Numbered from the stretch's first letter, positions 48,532 through 60,271 are shown. The stretch: DNA of 64,000 bases from Serratia sp. AKBS12 (GCF_024793895.1 NZ_JANUSB010000015.1:1488001-1552000); one strand, 5' to 3'. The notes: generated by a model from the letters alone, not told the origin. A program made the numbers and translations.

Positions 48532-49998
48532 ATGGCCAGCTTGCGTTATGGCATGCTATTGGCAGTCTGCGGCTGGTTCGCCGCCTTGCCTGCCACCGCC
48601 GAACCGCCGTTAACATTGCAAACGCAGATCCAGGTGCATATGGGCGATCTGGACATGATGCAACGGCGGCGGATCGTCAGGGTGTTGGTCCCCTATAGCA
48701 AAACGTTTTATTTCCTCAGCGCCAATACCACCCAGCGCGGCATGATGGTTGACTTGATGCTGGCATTGGAAAAGCAGCTCAACCAGCATCACAAAAACCC
48801 GGCGGACAAGATTCGTCTGGTATTCATCCCCACCGCCCGCGATCGGTTAATCCCGGAGCTGCTGGCAGGACGTGGCGATATCATTGCCGCCGATCTGACC
48901 ATCACGCCGCAGCGCCAGGCGCTGGTCGACTTCAGCACGCCGTTAGCCCGCCAGGTGCATGAAGTGGTGGTGCGCCACCGCCATGCGCCGGCGGTGACGT
49001 CCCTGACGGAGCTGGCAGGCAAAGCCGTTTTTGTCAATCCCACCAGCAGCTACTATCAAAGCCTCGAGCAATTGAACCGGACGCTAAAACAGCAACGGCA
49101 CCCGCCGGTCGAGATACAACGCGCGCCAGGCAACTTTGAGCCAGAGGATGTGCTGGAAATGCTCAACGCCGGCCTGGTGGATTACAGCGTTACCGATCGT
49201 TATCTGGCACTGTTCTGGCAGCAGATATTTGCCGATATCGTCATTGAACCGCAGCTGTTCTTACACCAGGACCGCCAGATTGCGCTGGCAATGCGCAAGC
49301 ATTCACCGCTCTTGAAAGCCCAGCTCGACCTGTTTTGCGAACGGCACAAAATCGGCAGCACCTTCGGCAATATGCAACTCAAAAAGTACCTGAAGAGCAC
49401 CCAATGGGTGAAAAACGCCACCCAGCACGATGAAATGCAAAAATTCATTCAGGTGCGCGATCTGTTTCATAAATACGGTAATCAGTATGGCATCGATTGG
49501 TTGCTGATGGTTGCACAGGGTTATCAGGAGTCGCGACTCGATCAGCGGGTGCGCAGTAAGACGGGCGCCATTGGCGTGATGCAGGTGATGCCGGCGACCG
49601 GCCGGGAGTTGAACGTCGGCGATATTCGCCAATTGGAGCCCAATATCAATGCCGGGATAAAATACATCCGTTTTATGATGGATCGTTATTATGCCGACCA
49701 ACCCATGACTCATCTGGACAAACTGCTGTTCACCTTTGCCTCCTATAACGCCGGCCCACGCCGCATCGCCCTGCTACGCAAGGAGGCGGCACGGCTCGGC
49801 TTGGATCACAACGTGTGGTTCAATAACGTCGAACGGGTTGCGGCGGCGCGTATCGGCCGGGAAACGGTACAGTATGTCAGTAATATTTATAAGTATTATG
49901 TGGCGTATGCGCTGATCCAGCAACAAACCCGGTTGCGGCAAACTGCCCTGCAGGCCGAAGCGCCCGCAGGGCCGGTAGTTATTCAATCACCGCGGTAG
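48532..49998 (+). CDS. MltF-like lytic transglycosylase
   Basis: A 488-residue envelope protein combining a periplasmic binding-protein domain (SBP_bac_3 type, about 45-285) with an SLT-type lytic transglycosylase domain (about 315-460). The catalytic Glu333 is in [10 protein letters not shown], followed by [22 protein letters not shown] and [12 protein letters not shown]-terminal signal sequence [23 protein letters not shown], not a clear lipobox. It is a paralogue rather than the purL-linked mltF, as judged by position. GAGGG precedes the ATG. Its end overlaps the convergent menI by 20 bp. Confidence 0.85.
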   Translation: MASLRYGMLLAVCGWFAALPATAEPPLTLQTQIQVHMGDLDMMQRRRIVRVLVPYSKTFYFLSANTTQRGMMVDLMLALEKQLNQHHKNPADKIRLVFIPTARDRLIPELLAGRGDIIAADLTITPQRQALVDFSTPLARQVHEVVVRHRHAPAVTSLTELAGKAVFVNPTSSYYQSLEQLNRTLKQQRHPPVEIQRAPGNFEPEDVLEMLNAGLVDYSVTDRYLALFWQQIFADIVIEPQLFLHQDRQIALAMRKHSPLLKAQLDLFCERHKIGSTFGNMQLKKYLKSTQWVKNATQHDEMQKFIQVRDLFHKYGNQYGIDWLLMVAQGYQESRLDQRVRSKTGAIGVMQVMPATGRELNVGDIRQLEPNINAGIKYIRFMMDRYYADQPMTHLDKLLFTFASYNAGPRRIALLRKEAARLGLDHNVWFNNVERVAAARIGRETVQYVSNIYKYYVAYALIQQQTRLRQTALQAEAPAGPVVIQSPR

Positions 49999-50395
49999 TC
50001 AGGCGCGAAATGCAGCACAGTTTGTCACGGGCATCGAAGATTTCAATCTGCCAGACCTGATTACGCCGGCCGGCATGCAGCGCACGGCATACGCCGCGCA
50101 CCTGGCCTTCAAATACCGCGCGCAGATGATTGGCATTGATCTCCACCCCAACCACTTTCTGTTCGCCTTCGGTGCACAAATAGCCCGCCATCGACCCCAT
50201 AGATTCCGCCAACACTACCGACGCGCCGCCGTGCAGCAGGCCAAACGGCTGGGTGGTGCGGCTATCTACTGGCATGGTGGCCTCAAGGTAATCGTCGCCA
50301 ATGTGGGTGAATTCAATGCCAATATGGCTCACCATGCAGCCGGTGCTGGAATGGTTAAGCTGTTCCAGAGTCGTGTGTCGTTTCCATAGCTTCAC
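49979..50395 (-). CDS. menI: hotdog thioesterase MenI (YdiI)
   Basis: A 138-residue 1,4-dihydroxy-2-naphthoyl-CoA thioesterase of menaquinone synthesis. The hotdog fold has the catalytic Glu in [20 protein letters not shown], and [12 protein letters not shown] is typical of the group. Its start overlaps the ydiJ stop by 4 nt (menI-ydiJ coupling), as in E. coli ydiI-ydiJ. Confidence 0.94.
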   Translation of the reverse strand: MKLWKRHTTLEQLNHSSTGCMVSHIGIEFTHIGDDYLEATMPVDSRTTQPFGLLHGGASVVLAESMGSMAGYLCTEGEQKVVGVEINANHLRAVFEGQVRGVCRALHAGRRNQVWQIEIFDARDKLCCISRLTTAVIE

Positions 50396-53300
50396 GCTAT
50401 CATCTCCAACAGGGCCTGTAGTGGATGCCGCACGCCATTGCCCTCAATACGCTTGACCTGGCTGCGGCAGGAATAGCCAGTCGCCAGACAACGTTGACGT
50501 GGCAAGCGTTGCAGCGCCTGGTGCCATGATAATTCATAAATGCCGAGCGAATTTTGCAGATTTTTACTTTCATGCCCGTAGGTGCCGGCCATGCCGCAAC
50601 AACCGACGCTGACATTTTCCAGTTTGGCGCCAAAACGGGCAAAGATATCGGCCCATTGCTGACTGCTGGCCGGCAGCGCGGTGGTTTCGGTGCAATGGCC
50701 GAACAGATACCAGGCTTCGCCGGTGGTCGGCTGTTCGGCACGATCCATCAGCCGCTGCCGCAGCCATTCATGTACCAGCAGCACCTGGAAGTTACCGCGC
50801 GACTCGCCGAGTATTTCATGGTATTCGTCGCGATAGCACAGCACCAGGGCCGGATCGACTCCCACCAGCGGCATGTCAAGTTTGGCGACACGGTTAAGGA
50901 AATCGGCAGTCTTGCGCGCGGTTTTGGCGAACCGCGTCAGGAAGCCTTTAACGTGCTGTGCCTTGCCGTTGGGTGAAAATGGCAGCAGTACCGGTTTATA
51001 ACCCAGTTTTTCCGCCAGCCGTACGAAATCGGCAACCACTTTGGCATCGTAATAACTGGTGAACGGATCCTGGACGATCAGCACATAGTGCTCGCGATCG
51101 GCCGGCGCTAGCGCTTCCAACTGCTCCAGCGTCATGGCGGTAGCCTGATGCCCACTGAGTTGCTGGCGCAGCGTCGGGCTCGACAGCATCGGCAAGTCGA
51201 CCATGCCGATCGCATTGCGACTCAGTTCACGCACCCACGGCTGCTTGAAGAAAAAGTTGAACACCTTCGGCGCTTTCGCCATCAGCGGCGTGTAGCTTTC
51301 AACCCCGGCCACCATGTAATCTCGCGCCGGACGCAGATAACGGGTGTGGTACAGCTGCAGGAAACGCGAGCGGAAGCCCGGCACGTCAATCTTGATCGGG
51401 CATTGAGTGGAGCAGGCTTTGCAGGCCAGACAGCCGGACATTGCCTCTTTTACCTCATGCGAAAAATCATACTCGCCCTTGCCGGCATACCAGCTGTTGC
51501 GAGTTTTTTCGATCAGGGCGCGGAAGCTCAGTCGCTGTTGTGGCAGAGCCTTCTCCAGCGCCAGCGGATCTACCCCCTGCTCGCTCAACAGGCGCAGCCA
51601 TTCACGCACCAGCGCCGCCCGCCCCTTTGGCGAATGAATGCGACTGCCGGTGATTTTCATCGATGGGCACATCGGGCTGCGCACGTCAAAGTTGAAACAC
51701 AGGCCATTACCGTTGCAATCCATGGCGCCACGGAACGAACTGCGCACCGCGATCGGGATGCGGCGGTCGAGGGTGCCGCGCTTTTCGGCGTCGACTTGCA
51801 TCATTGGCGCATCCACGCCAAGCGGTGAACAGATCTTGCCCGGATTCAGCCGGTTGTCCGGATCGAACGCTGCCTTGATACGGCGCAGCTCTTCGAACAG
51901 CGTTTCGCCAAAGAATGCCGGGCTGTATTCTGCACGGAAACCTTTACCGTGCTCCCCCCACAGCAAACCGCCGTATTTGGCGGTCAGCGCCACCACCTGG
52001 TCGGAAATCTGCTTCATCAGCATTTCCTGCTGCGGATCGCACATGTCCAACGCCGGGCGCACGTGCAATACGCCAGCGTCAACATGGCCGAACATGCCGT
52101 AGCTGAGATTATGGCTATCAAGCAATTGGCGGAATTCGGCGATATAATCAGCCAGATGCTGCGGCGGTACGCAGGTATCTTCGGCAAACGGGATCGGTTT
52201 GGCCTGCCCTTTGGCGTTGCCCAGCAGCCCAACCGCCTTTTTGCGCATATTGTAAATACGCTCGATACCGTTGAGATCGCCACAGACCTGATAGCCGATC
52301 ACCCCGGCCTGACGATCGGCGATCAGCGCATCCAGCCGTTGGCACAGGCTATCCAGCTGCTGCTCAATCAGCGGTTCATCGTCGCCGGCAAATTCAACGA
52401 TATTCAACCCCAGCATCTGCTTGTCCGGCACGTTGGTGATCAACTCGCTGACCGAATGCCAGACAATATCTTCCCGCGCCAGATTCAACACCTTGGAGTC
52501 GATGGTTTCTACCGACAGCGCCTTGGCCTCCACCATAAACGGCGCGTTGCGCAATGCCGAATCGAACGAGTCGTATTTGACGTTCACCAACCGCCGTACT
52601 TTCGGCAACGGCGTAATGTTCAGCCGGGCTTCGGTGATAAACGCCAGCGTTCCTTCGGCACCGGTCAGGATGCGCGTCAGATCGAAGGTTTGCAGATCGT
52701 CACTCAGCACATGCCGCAGATCGTAGCCAGTCAGGAAGCGGTTTAGTTTGGGGAATTTATCCAGAATCAGCGCGCGCTGCTCGCGACAGCGATGCAATAC
52801 GGTGTGATAAATACGCCCTTCCTGGGTATGCTCCAAGGCAATCGTTTCCGCCAGCGTCGTCGGCATGGCGCGCGTGTCGAGCATTTCTCCACCCAGCAAT
52901 ACTGCGCGCAGCCCCAGTACGTGATCGGATGTTTTGCCATACACCAGCGAGCCCTGCCCAGAAGCATCGGTGTTGATCATGCCGCCCAGGGTAGCGCGGT
53001 TGCTGGTTGACAGTTCCGGCGAGAAAAAGTAGCCGAACGGCTTGAGATATTGGTTGAGCTGATCCTTGATCACCCCGGCCTCAACCCGTACCCAGCCTTG
53101 TTCCAGATTGATATCCAGAATGCGATTCATATGGCGCGACATGTCTACCACGATGCCGCTGTTGAGCGACTGGCCGTTGGTGCCGGTGCCGCCGCCGCGT
53201 GGGCTAAAGGTCAGTGAGCTGAACTTTTCGTCTGCAGCCAGCCGGGCAAGCAGCGCCACGTCGCTGGTTGAACGCGGGAACACCACCGCATCGGGCAGTA

Positions 53301-53448
53301 GTTGATAAATACTGTTATCGGTCGCCATGGTCAGGCGATCGGCGTAGCTGGTGGCAATATCGCCATTGAATCCGTGTTGTTTTAACGCTGCCAAAAAATC
53401 GAGCACCCGTTGAACGAGGCCGGGAGCCTGAGAAATCTGTGGGATCAT
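50392..53448 (-). CDS. ydiJ: FAD/Fe-S oxidoreductase YdiJ (D-2-hydroxyacid/2-hydroxyglutarate dehydrogenase)
   Basis: A 1018-residue fused flavoprotein. The N-terminal FAD-binding PCMH domain (about 45-280) includes [16 protein letters not shown], a FAD-linked oxidase C-terminal domain runs to about 540, a 4Fe-4S region has [14 protein letters not shown] near residue 671, and a C-terminal CCG domain includes [11 protein letters not shown]. The E. coli homologue has been described as a D-2-hydroxyglutarate dehydrogenase. Upstream of menI in the same operon. Confidence 0.94.
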   Translation of the reverse strand: MIPQISQAPGLVQRVLDFLAALKQHGFNGDIATSYADRLTMATDNSIYQLLPDAVVFPRSTSDVALLARLAADEKFSSLTFSPRGGGTGTNGQSLNSGIVVDMSRHMNRILDINLEQGWVRVEAGVIKDQLNQYLKPFGYFFSPELSTSNRATLGGMINTDASGQGSLVYGKTSDHVLGLRAVLLGGEMLDTRAMPTTLAETIALEHTQEGRIYHTVLHRCREQRALILDKFPKLNRFLTGYDLRHVLSDDLQTFDLTRILTGAEGTLAFITEARLNITPLPKVRRLVNVKYDSFDSALRNAPFMVEAKALSVETIDSKVLNLAREDIVWHSVSELITNVPDKQMLGLNIVEFAGDDEPLIEQQLDSLCQRLDALIADRQAGVIGYQVCGDLNGIERIYNMRKKAVGLLGNAKGQAKPIPFAEDTCVPPQHLADYIAEFRQLLDSHNLSYGMFGHVDAGVLHVRPALDMCDPQQEMLMKQISDQVVALTAKYGGLLWGEHGKGFRAEYSPAFFGETLFEELRRIKAAFDPDNRLNPGKICSPLGVDAPMMQVDAEKRGTLDRRIPIAVRSSFRGAMDCNGNGLCFNFDVRSPMCPSMKITGSRIHSPKGRAALVREWLRLLSEQGVDPLALEKALPQQRLSFRALIEKTRNSWYAGKGEYDFSHEVKEAMSGCLACKACSTQCPIKIDVPGFRSRFLQLYHTRYLRPARDYMVAGVESYTPLMAKAPKVFNFFFKQPWVRELSRNAIGMVDLPMLSSPTLRQQLSGHQATAMTLEQLEALAPADREHYVLIVQDPFTSYYDAKVVADFVRLAEKLGYKPVLLPFSPNGKAQHVKGFLTRFAKTARKTADFLNRVAKLDMPLVGVDPALVLCYRDEYHEILGESRGNFQVLLVHEWLRQRLMDRAEQPTTGEAWYLFGHCTETTALPASSQQWADIFARFGAKLENVSVGCCGMAGTYGHESKNLQNSLGIYELSWHQALQRLPRQRCLATGYSCRSQVKRIEGNGVRHPLQALLEMIA

Positions 53449-53723
53449 TGCTTTTTATGCGCCTGTCTGTCTAATTTGAACGCCTGGCCGAGCCTGGAGC
53501 CAGACCCATCCTGTTTTGGTTATCGTTAAAAACTATCATACTTCTCAGTAGCAGATAACCAATTAATCGCGCGGCATTTCCCCCCTGCTCCTCGGTGTTC
53601 AACAACGGCAACCGGCGTGACCCTGCGCGGCAAATTGTGCGCCGCACTGTGAAATTTGGCAAAAATGCATCATGATTATCAGACGCAGCAAAGGAATTTA
53701 CCTAACAGGATGAGAACCCTTTC

Positions 53724-54824
53724 ATGACAGTCCCACAACCGCGATATGATTTGCCAAGAATTATCTTTGGCGTGATGTTCATTGCCATAATGATCGTTGC
53801 CTGCTTTTGGGTGGTTCAACCTTTTATACTTGGCTTCGCCTGGGCCAGCATGGTGGTCATCGCCACCTGGCCATTATTGATTAAATTACAGAACCTGCTG
53901 TGGGGACGTCGTTCACTGGCGGTCTTGGTCATGACGCTGATTCTGATCGTGCTGTTCGTCATGCCGATTGCGCTACTGGTGAACAGCGTGGTGGATAACA
54001 GCGCGCCGATCGTCGCCTGGGCCAGTACGCCAGGCAAAGTGCATATTCCCGATCTGGCATGGTTGAACTCTATTCCAATGATCGGCGATAAGATCTACAA
54101 CAGTTACCACACGTTGATTAACAGCGGTGGCGGTGCACTGATTGCCAAGGTACAACCCTATTTCGGCCAGACAGCCACCTGGTTCGCAGCTCAGGCCGCG
54201 CACATTGGCCGTTTCCTGATGCACTGCTCGCTGATGGTGTTGTTTAGCGTACTGCTTTACGCACGCGGCGAACAGGTGGCATTGGGTATCCGCCACTTTG
54301 CGGTACGTCTCGGTGCCGAACGCGGTGACGCGGCGGTTCTGCTGGGTGGACAAGCCATCCGTGCCGTCGCTTTAGGCGTGGTGGTGACTGCGCTGGTGCA
54401 GTCGGTGCTGGGCGCGATTGGTCTGGCGATCACCGGTATCCCGGCCGCGACCCTGCTGGCGGTACTGATGTTTATCTTCTGCGTCGCGCAACTGGGGCCA
54501 TTACCGGTGCTGATCCCGGCAATTATCTGGCTGTATTGGAGCGGCGACACCACCTGGGGCACGGTATTGCTGGTGTGGAGCTGCGTGGTCGGCACCCTGG
54601 ACAACTTCCTGCGTCCGGTGTTGATTCGCATGGGCGCCGACTTGCCGATGATTCTGATTCTGTCCGGCGTGATTGGCGGCCTGCTGGCGTTTGGCATGAT
54701 CGGGCTGTTCATCGGACCGGTAGTATTAGCGGTGTCATACCGTTTACTGACCGCCTGGATGAACGAAGCCCCCGAGCCAACGGCCGATCTCGAAGAGGTC
54801 GCCAAGGATTTGGAACAGCTGTAA
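53724..54824 (+). CDS. ydiK: AI-2E-family membrane transporter YdiK
   Basis: A 366-residue inner-membrane protein of the AI-2 exporter-like (PerM/TqsA) superfamily. It has 7-8 hydrophobic segments (about 13-65, 70-95, 160-185, 205-335), a soluble region at 100-155 and a charged C-terminal tail. Substrate unknown. Precedes RprA as in E. coli. A stem with a 7-bp core (tgcccgctcatgggca, 54837-54852) follows the stop without a T run. Confidence 0.92.
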   Translation: MTVPQPRYDLPRIIFGVMFIAIMIVACFWVVQPFILGFAWASMVVIATWPLLIKLQNLLWGRRSLAVLVMTLILIVLFVMPIALLVNSVVDNSAPIVAWASTPGKVHIPDLAWLNSIPMIGDKIYNSYHTLINSGGGALIAKVQPYFGQTATWFAAQAAHIGRFLMHCSLMVLFSVLLYARGEQVALGIRHFAVRLGAERGDAAVLLGGQAIRAVALGVVVTALVQSVLGAIGLAITGIPAATLLAVLMFIFCVAQLGPLPVLIPAIIWLYWSGDTTWGTVLLVWSCVVGTLDNFLRPVLIRMGADLPMILILSGVIGGLLAFGMIGLFIGPVVLAVSYRLLTAWMNEAPEPTADLEEVAKDLEQL

Positions 54825-55023
54825 GCCGTTTGGCATCTGCCCGCTCATGGGCAGGTGCCTGATACAATTATTCCGCCGCAGCCGCTCATTGAGTAAATCA
54901 GCAAAATATATTCTGCGATCCTGACTAAATTGCTGAGAGGCGATTAAACATGCCGAATAAATGCAGCTTATATTTGTCTGTAATTTGACGACATAAATGA
55001 CAAACTTGGGGTTAATTGGCTTA

Positions 55024-55070
55024 TTAGGACGATTCTTAATGACTAATTTAAGCCAAGTACCTAGTATTAT
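55024..55070 (+). promoter_or_regulatory. RcsB box and promoter of rprA
   Basis: TTAGGACGATTCTTA at 55024-55038 resembles RcsB/RcsAB boxes. A -10 candidate (CTAGTAT, 55061-55067) of sigma-S appearance follows. Both are placed correctly for the RprA transcript, which is activated by RcsB in E. coli. Confidence 0.6.
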
Positions 55071-55073
55071 TGC

Positions 55074-55183
55074 CATATCTTGCTTTAACCCCCTAATTTC
55101 AAGCAAGTTTCCCAAACAATGTAATGCCATACATGTAAATTGCTGTGTGTAGTCTTTGCCCGTCTTTGGATGGGCTTTTTTTT
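55074..55183 (+). ncRNA. rprA: small regulatory RNA RprA
   Basis: The 3' half (AATTGCTGTGTGTAGTCTTT then GCCC...GGGC and a run of eight T at 55176-55183) is nearly identical to E. coli RprA. A 5' stem (cttgcttt ... caagcaag, 55079-55108) corresponds to the E. coli 5' hairpin, and the terminator is the cccgtc / gatggg stem. The 5' end is estimated from the -10. RprA pairs with rpoS mRNA through Hfq and is induced by the Rcs system. Same locus (after ydiK) as E. coli. Confidence 0.9.
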
Positions 55184-55236
55184 GTCCCTTTCCCCTGCAT
55201 TATTATTTATTGCCATATTCACTTACATCTGGAAAT

Positions 55237-55266
55237 AAAAAAGCCGCATAACTACTGCGGCTTTTA
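55237..55266 (-). terminator. ppsA terminator
   Basis: An inverted repeat, aaaagccgca / tgcggctttt, with flanking A and T runs lies 35 bp beyond the ppsA stop on the minus strand. Confidence 0.85.
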
Positions 55267-55300
55267 GCAATGAATTATATTTTATTGGCGCAATTTATTT

Positions 55301-57673
55301 TTACTTGGCCAAATTAATCCAGGTTTGCACCACGGTGTCCGGATTAAGCGACAGGCTATCGATCCCCTGCTCCATTAACCATTCGGCAAAATCCTCATGG
55401 TCCGACGGACCCTGTCCGCAGATCCCGACATATTTACCATGGCGCTTGGCTGCCTGGATCGCCATTGACAGCAGCGCTTTCACCGCGTCGTTACGCTCGT
55501 CAAACAGTTCGGAAACCACGCCGGAATCGCGATCCAGCCCCAGCGCCAGCTGCGTCATGTCATTGGAGCCAATCGAGAAGCCATCGAAGTGCTCAAGGAA
55601 CTGATCCGCCAGCAGCGCGTTGGATGGGATCTCGCACATCATGATCACTTTAAGCCCGTTCTCGCCACGCTTTAGCCCCTGGCGCGCCAGTTCCGCGACT
55701 ACCGCTTCCGCCTGCGCCACGGTACGCACAAACGGCACCATGATTTCCACGTTGGTCAGCCCCATGTCGTTGCGCACCCGTTTCACCGCCTCGCATTCCA
55801 GTGCGAAGCAATCACGGAAACTGTCCGAAACATAGCGACCGGCGCCGCGGAAGCCCAGCATCGGGTTTTCTTCATGCGGTTCGTATTTTTCACCACCGAC
55901 CAGGTTGGCGTACTCGTTGGATTTGAAATCGGACAGCCGCACAATAACGCGTTTTGGCCAGAACGCCGCACCCAGCGTCGCGATCCCTTCGGTCAGACGA
56001 CCGACATAAAACTCCACCGGATGGTCATAGCCCTGCATCAACTCCTTGATTTCACGCTGCAACTCTGGCGTTTGTTGATCGAACTCCAGCAGCGCGCGTG
56101 GGTGCACACCGATCATCCGGTTGATGATGAACTCCAAACGCGCCAGACCGACACCTTCGTTCGGCAGACAGGCAAAGTCAAAGGCGCGATCCGGGTTACC
56201 GACGTTCATCATGATCTTCAACGGCAGTTCCGGCAGTTCGTTCACTTCTGAACTCTGCACGGTAAAGTCCAGCATGTCTTGGTAAACGTAACCGGTATCG
56301 CCTTCGGCACAGGATATCGTCACCTTCTGGCCGTCTTTCAGCACGTCGGTGGCATGGCCGCAGCCCACGACCGCAGGAATACCCAGCTCCCGAGCAATGA
56401 TCGCCGCATGGCAGGTACGACCGCCACGGTTGGTAACGATTGCCGCCGCCTTCTTCATGATCGGTTCCCAGTCCGGGTCGGTCATGTCGGTCACCAGCAC
56501 GTCGCCCGGCTGGATGCGATCCATTTCGCTGATGTCATGGATCACCTTTACCGGGCCGGCACCGATACGATGGCCAATGGCGCGGCCTTCTACCAGTACC
56601 TTGCTGCTGCCGTTGAGCTGATAACGCTCCATCACCTGCCCGTTGGAGCGCACGGTTTCCGGACGCGCCTGAACGATCAGCAGCTTACCGGTGTGGCCGT
56701 CTTTCGCCCACTCGATATCCATCGGGCGGCCGTAGTGTTTTTCAATCAGCAGTGCCTGGTGCGCCAGCGCCTGTACTTCATCGTCGCTCAGAGAGAAACG
56801 ATTGCGTTGCGCCTCTGGCACGTCTTCAATCGCCACCTGCTTACCGTGGTCTTGCGACGGCGCGTACACCATGCGGATCTTTTTGGAACCGATATTACGG
56901 CGCACGATAGCCGGTTTACCGTTCAGCAGCGTTGGCTTGTGCACATAGAACTCGTCCGGGTTGACCGCGCCCTGCACCACCATTTCACCCAGACCGTATG
57001 CCGAGGTGATAAACACCACCTGATCAAAACCGGATTCGGTATCGATGGTGAACATCACGCCGGACGAGGCCAGATCGGAACGCACCATGCGTTGCACGCC
57101 GGCGGACAACGCCACGCCGCGGTGATCGTAGCCCTGATGCACGCGATAGGAAATGGCGCGATCGTTGAACAGCGAGGCAAATACGTGCTTGATGGCAATC
57201 ATCACGGCATCAATGCCCTGCACGTTCAGGAAGGTTTCCTGCTGGCCGGCAAACGAGGCATCGGGCATATCTTCTGCGGTAGCGGAAGAGCGCACGGCAA
57301 AGGAGGCTTCCGGTTCGCCATCGGCCAGTTGCTGATAAGCCAGGTTGATTTCGCGTTCGAACTCCGCATGGAACGGGGTATCGATAATCCATTGGCGAAT
57401 CTGCGCACCGGCCCTGGCCAGTTGGGCGACGTCATCAACGTCAGTTTGATCCAGTAACTGATAAATGCGCTGGTTGACACCGCTTTGTTCGAGGAAATCG
57501 TTAAACGCCTGGGCGGTGGTGGCAAAGCCATTTGGCACGGCCACGCCCAAATCGGACAGATTGGTGATCATTTCACCGAGCGATGCATTTTTGCCGCCAA
57601 CACGGTCAACGTCGTGCATGCCAAGCTGGTTGTACCAAAGCACATTACGCAAGTCTGGGCCATTATTGGACAT
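55301..57673 (-). CDS. ppsA: phosphoenolpyruvate synthase PpsA
   Basis: A 790-residue gluconeogenic enzyme that converts pyruvate and ATP to PEP, AMP and phosphate. Contains the N-terminal ATP-grasp domain ([33 protein letters not shown]), the swivelling phosphohistidine domain with [21 protein letters not shown] (catalytic His near 421) and the C-terminal PEP-binding TIM barrel ([20 protein letters not shown]). Start preceded by AAGGA. A Cra-like site lies 114 bp upstream, and divergent ppsR encodes its regulator. Confidence 0.98.
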   Translation of the reverse strand: MSNNGPDLRNVLWYNQLGMHDVDRVGGKNASLGEMITNLSDLGVAVPNGFATTAQAFNDFLEQSGVNQRIYQLLDQTDVDDVAQLARAGAQIRQWIIDTPFHAEFEREINLAYQQLADGEPEASFAVRSSATAEDMPDASFAGQQETFLNVQGIDAVMIAIKHVFASLFNDRAISYRVHQGYDHRGVALSAGVQRMVRSDLASSGVMFTIDTESGFDQVVFITSAYGLGEMVVQGAVNPDEFYVHKPTLLNGKPAIVRRNIGSKKIRMVYAPSQDHGKQVAIEDVPEAQRNRFSLSDDEVQALAHQALLIEKHYGRPMDIEWAKDGHTGKLLIVQARPETVRSNGQVMERYQLNGSSKVLVEGRAIGHRIGAGPVKVIHDISEMDRIQPGDVLVTDMTDPDWEPIMKKAAAIVTNRGGRTCHAAIIARELGIPAVVGCGHATDVLKDGQKVTISCAEGDTGYVYQDMLDFTVQSSEVNELPELPLKIMMNVGNPDRAFDFACLPNEGVGLARLEFIINRMIGVHPRALLEFDQQTPELQREIKELMQGYDHPVEFYVGRLTEGIATLGAAFWPKRVIVRLSDFKSNEYANLVGGEKYEPHEENPMLGFRGAGRYVSDSFRDCFALECEAVKRVRNDMGLTNVEIMVPFVRTVAQAEAVVAELARQGLKRGENGLKVIMMCEIPSNALLADQFLEHFDGFSIGSNDMTQLALGLDRDSGVVSELFDERNDAVKALLSMAIQAAKRHGKYVGICGQGPSDHEDFAEWLMEQGIDSLSLNPDTVVQTWINLAK

Positions 57674-57786
57674 CGAGACAATCCTTATTGCTATCAGTAG
57701 GGTATAGACGGATTTAATTCAATTGCGTTGTTCGCCCTTATTTTGAGCCGAACCAGACTAGCACAATCATCCATAAGAATTGGAAA

Positions 57787-57802
57787 GGTGAATCGATCAA
57801 CC
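57787..57802. promoter_or_regulatory. Cra (FruR) operator upstream of ppsA
   Basis: GGTGAATCGATCAACC matches the core TGAATCGAT of the Cra consensus GCTGAAWCGWTTCAGC. It is 114 bp upstream of the ppsA start, a suitable place for activation as in E. coli. The remaining ppsA-ppsR interval shows no gene. Confidence 0.6.
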
Positions 57803-58217
57803 CGATGAAGAAAATGGATTTTAAGAGAATTACCTAAACGCCCTTTTTCCGCGCAAACCACCCTGCCGCACGTTAAAGTGCGTAAATTCAACAAATTACG
57901 TATATTTTAAATTCTTGTTTGAAAAGAAAGTCAATTGCGCACCTTTGTAGAAATTATCGTCAATAAGCCGCTAAATCGATTGAAAATAATTGATTTCTAT
58001 TTTTTATAAAAATCAAAACTACATTTTAAAAATGTCGCCTGACCGGAATGTTCTTATTTTTGCGCTTTTCGGCCGGCTAACCGTTGGGGAATCCGTTGGC
58101 GTCACACTTTTTTTGCTAGCCTCTTTACCGCCGAATACTCTGGAGCCCATTATGTTTGAACGACAGGCCATCGCCTTGCCGCAGCAGGAATTGTATTTTT
58201 CAGTTAAGGAGTCACGG

Positions 58218-59039
58218 GTGGAAAGAAGCGTATTTTATATTTCAGACGGCACGGCGATCACCGCAGAGGTTCTGGGACACGCGGTACTGTCGCAATTTCC
58301 GGTCAAAGCCACCACCTTTACCCTGCCGTTTGTCGAAACCGAAGCGCGCGCGCGCGCCGTCAGCCAGCAAATCAATGACATCTACCAGCAGACCGGCGTG
58401 CGGCCACTGGTGTTTTATTCCATCATTTCGCCAGAAGTGCGTAATGTGATCACCCAAAGCGAAGGATTCTGCCAGGATATCGTGCAGGCGCTGGTCGGCC
58501 CGTTGCAGGGTGAACTGGACGTCGAACCTACACCGGTCCCCAACCGTACCCATGGGCTGACGGCAAGCAACCTGGGCAAATATGACGCGCGCATCGCGGC
58601 CATTGACTACACGCTGGCGCATGACGACGGCATTTCGCTGCGCAACCTCGATCAGGCGCAGGTGATCCTGCTCGGCGTATCGCGCTGTGGCAAAACCCCG
58701 ACCAGCCTCTATCTGGCCATGCAGTTTGGCATTCGCGCCGCCAATTACCCGTTTATCGCCGACGATATGGACAACCTGCATTTGCCCGCCGCGCTGAAGC
58801 CGTTTCAACATAAACTGTTTGGCCTGACGATTAACCCGGAACGTCTGGCGGCCATCCGTGAAGAGCGCCGTGAAAATAGCCGTTATGCTTCGTTGCGCCA
58901 GTGCCGGATGGAGATAGCCGAAGTCGAAGCATTGTTCCGAAAAAATCAAATCCGCTATCTGAACTCCACCAACTACTCTGTCGAGGAAATCTCCACCAAA
59001 ATTCTCGATATCCTCGGTATGAGCCGCCGAATGTTTTAA
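58218..59039 (+). CDS. ppsR: PEP synthase regulatory protein PpsR (bifunctional kinase/pyrophosphorylase)
   Basis: A 273-residue DUF299 protein that inactivates PpsA by ADP-dependent phosphorylation and reactivates it by Pi-dependent dephosphorylation. The N terminus is [19 protein letters not shown], and the P-loop-like [16 protein letters not shown] lies near 152-167. GTG 58218 is preceded by TAAGGAG and matches the family length. An in-frame ATG at 58152 with GGAG upstream would add 22 residues. Divergent from its target ppsA. Confidence 0.94.
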   Translation: MERSVFYISDGTAITAEVLGHAVLSQFPVKATTFTLPFVETEARARAVSQQINDIYQQTGVRPLVFYSIISPEVRNVITQSEGFCQDIVQALVGPLQGELDVEPTPVPNRTHGLTASNLGKYDARIAAIDYTLAHDDGISLRNLDQAQVILLGVSRCGKTPTSLYLAMQFGIRAANYPFIADDMDNLHLPAALKPFQHKLFGLTINPERLAAIREERRENSRYASLRQCRMEIAEVEALFRKNQIRYLNSTNYSVEEISTKILDILGMSRRMF

Positions 59040-59044
59040 CCCTG

Positions 59045-59067
59045 TTCGGCAGCAAACGGCTGCCGAA
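59045..59067 (+). terminator. hairpin after ppsR
   Basis: A 9-bp inverted repeat (ttcggcagc / gctgccgaa) lies 5 bp after the ppsR stop; the following T content is modest. Confidence 0.5.
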
Positions 59068-59217
59068 CATTCCTCTCCCGCCGTATTTGTCAACTTTTGT
59101 CGGTTTTGTACAACAGTTATCGCGTCGAACGGTTGAAATCGGCCGTTTTTGCGTTATTGTGATCGCCATCACTTCCCGGTACTCCTGCCGCAGCGAAGAA
59201 AAGATTCAGAGATAATC

Positions 59218-60264
59218 ATGCATAAAACAGATGAATTGCGGACCGCGCGCATCGACAGCCTGGTTACGCCGCAAGCGCTGGCGGACAAGCTGCCAATTTC
59301 TGCGACGGTGGCGGATAACGTGACGGCGTCACGTAAACGTATTGAACGGATCCTGTCAGGCGAAGACTCCCGTCTGCTGGTAGTGATCGGCCCCTGCTCC
59401 ATCCACGATCTGGATGCAGCCATGGATTACGCCGGCCGACTTAATGCATTGCGCGAACGTTATCAGCATCGCCTGGAAATCGTAATGCGCACCTATTTCG
59501 AGAAACCACGCACCGTGGTGGGCTGGAAGGGGCTGATTTCCGATCCCGATCTGGACGGCAGTTATCAGGTCAATCGCGGCATCGAAATGGCGCGTAAACT
59601 GTTGCTCGACGTTAATCAACTGGGGCTGCCGACCGCCACCGAATTTCTGGATATGGTGATCGGGCAATATATTGCCGACCTGATCAGCTGGGGTGCCATC
59701 GGTGCACGAACCACCGAAAGCCAAATCCACCGTGAAATGGCGTCTGCGCTGTCGTGCCCGGTCGGTTTCAAAAACGGTACCGACGGCAATACCCGCATTG
59801 CCATTGACGCCATCCGTGCCGCACGCGCCGGTCATATGTTCCTTTCGCCAGACAAAAGTGGCCAGATGACCATTTACCAGACCAGTGGCAACCCCTACGG
59901 CCATATCATCATGCGCGGCGGTAAAACGCCGAACTACCATGCGACGGACATCGTCGCCGCCTGCGATAGTCTGCGCGAGTTTGACCTGCCGGAACACTTG
60001 GTGATTGATTTCAGCCACGGCAACTGCCAGAAGCTGCATCGCCGCCAGCTGGACGTTGCCGAGAATATCTGCCAGCAGATCCGCGCCGGCTCTGCCGCCG
60101 TGGTGGGTGTGATGGCGGAAAGCTTCCTGGTGGAAGGCACGCAAAAAATCGTCGCCGGCCAACCGCTGACCTACGGCCAGTCGATTACCGATCCTTGCCT
60201 GAGCTGGTCCGACAGCGAGCAACTGCTGGCGATGCTGGCCGATGCGGTCGATAGCCGTTTCTAA
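59218..60264 (+). CDS. aroH: 3-deoxy-7-phosphoheptulonate synthase, Trp-sensitive type (AroH)
   Basis: A 348-residue class I DAHP synthase, first step of the shikimate pathway, condensing PEP and erythrose-4-phosphate. LVVIGPCSIHD, RTYFEKPRTVVGWKGLISDP, GARTTESQIHREMAS and DFSHGNCQK are diagnostic. The sequence and the position after ppsR match E. coli aroH; no TrpR operator was recognised upstream, so tryptophan control at transcription is not shown. Start at 59218, family length. Confidence 0.93.
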   Translation: MHKTDELRTARIDSLVTPQALADKLPISATVADNVTASRKRIERILSGEDSRLLVVIGPCSIHDLDAAMDYAGRLNALRERYQHRLEIVMRTYFEKPRTVVGWKGLISDPDLDGSYQVNRGIEMARKLLLDVNQLGLPTATEFLDMVIGQYIADLISWGAIGARTTESQIHREMASALSCPVGFKNGTDGNTRIAIDAIRAARAGHMFLSPDKSGQMTIYQTSGNPYGHIIMRGGKTPNYHATDIVAACDSLREFDLPEHLVIDFSHGNCQKLHRRQLDVAENICQQIRAGSAAVVGVMAESFLVEGTQKIVAGQPLTYGQSITDPCLSWSDSEQLLAMLADAVDSRF

Positions 60265-60271
60265 TCCGCCC

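Noticed and set aside
56279..57457. 392-codon open frame antisense to ppsA
   Set aside because: Shadow of ppsA; no Shine-Dalgarno sequence and no recognisable domain.
59040..59217. Search for a TrpR operator upstream of aroH
   Set aside because: No sequence close to the CTAGTTAACTAG core was found, so no operator is reported.
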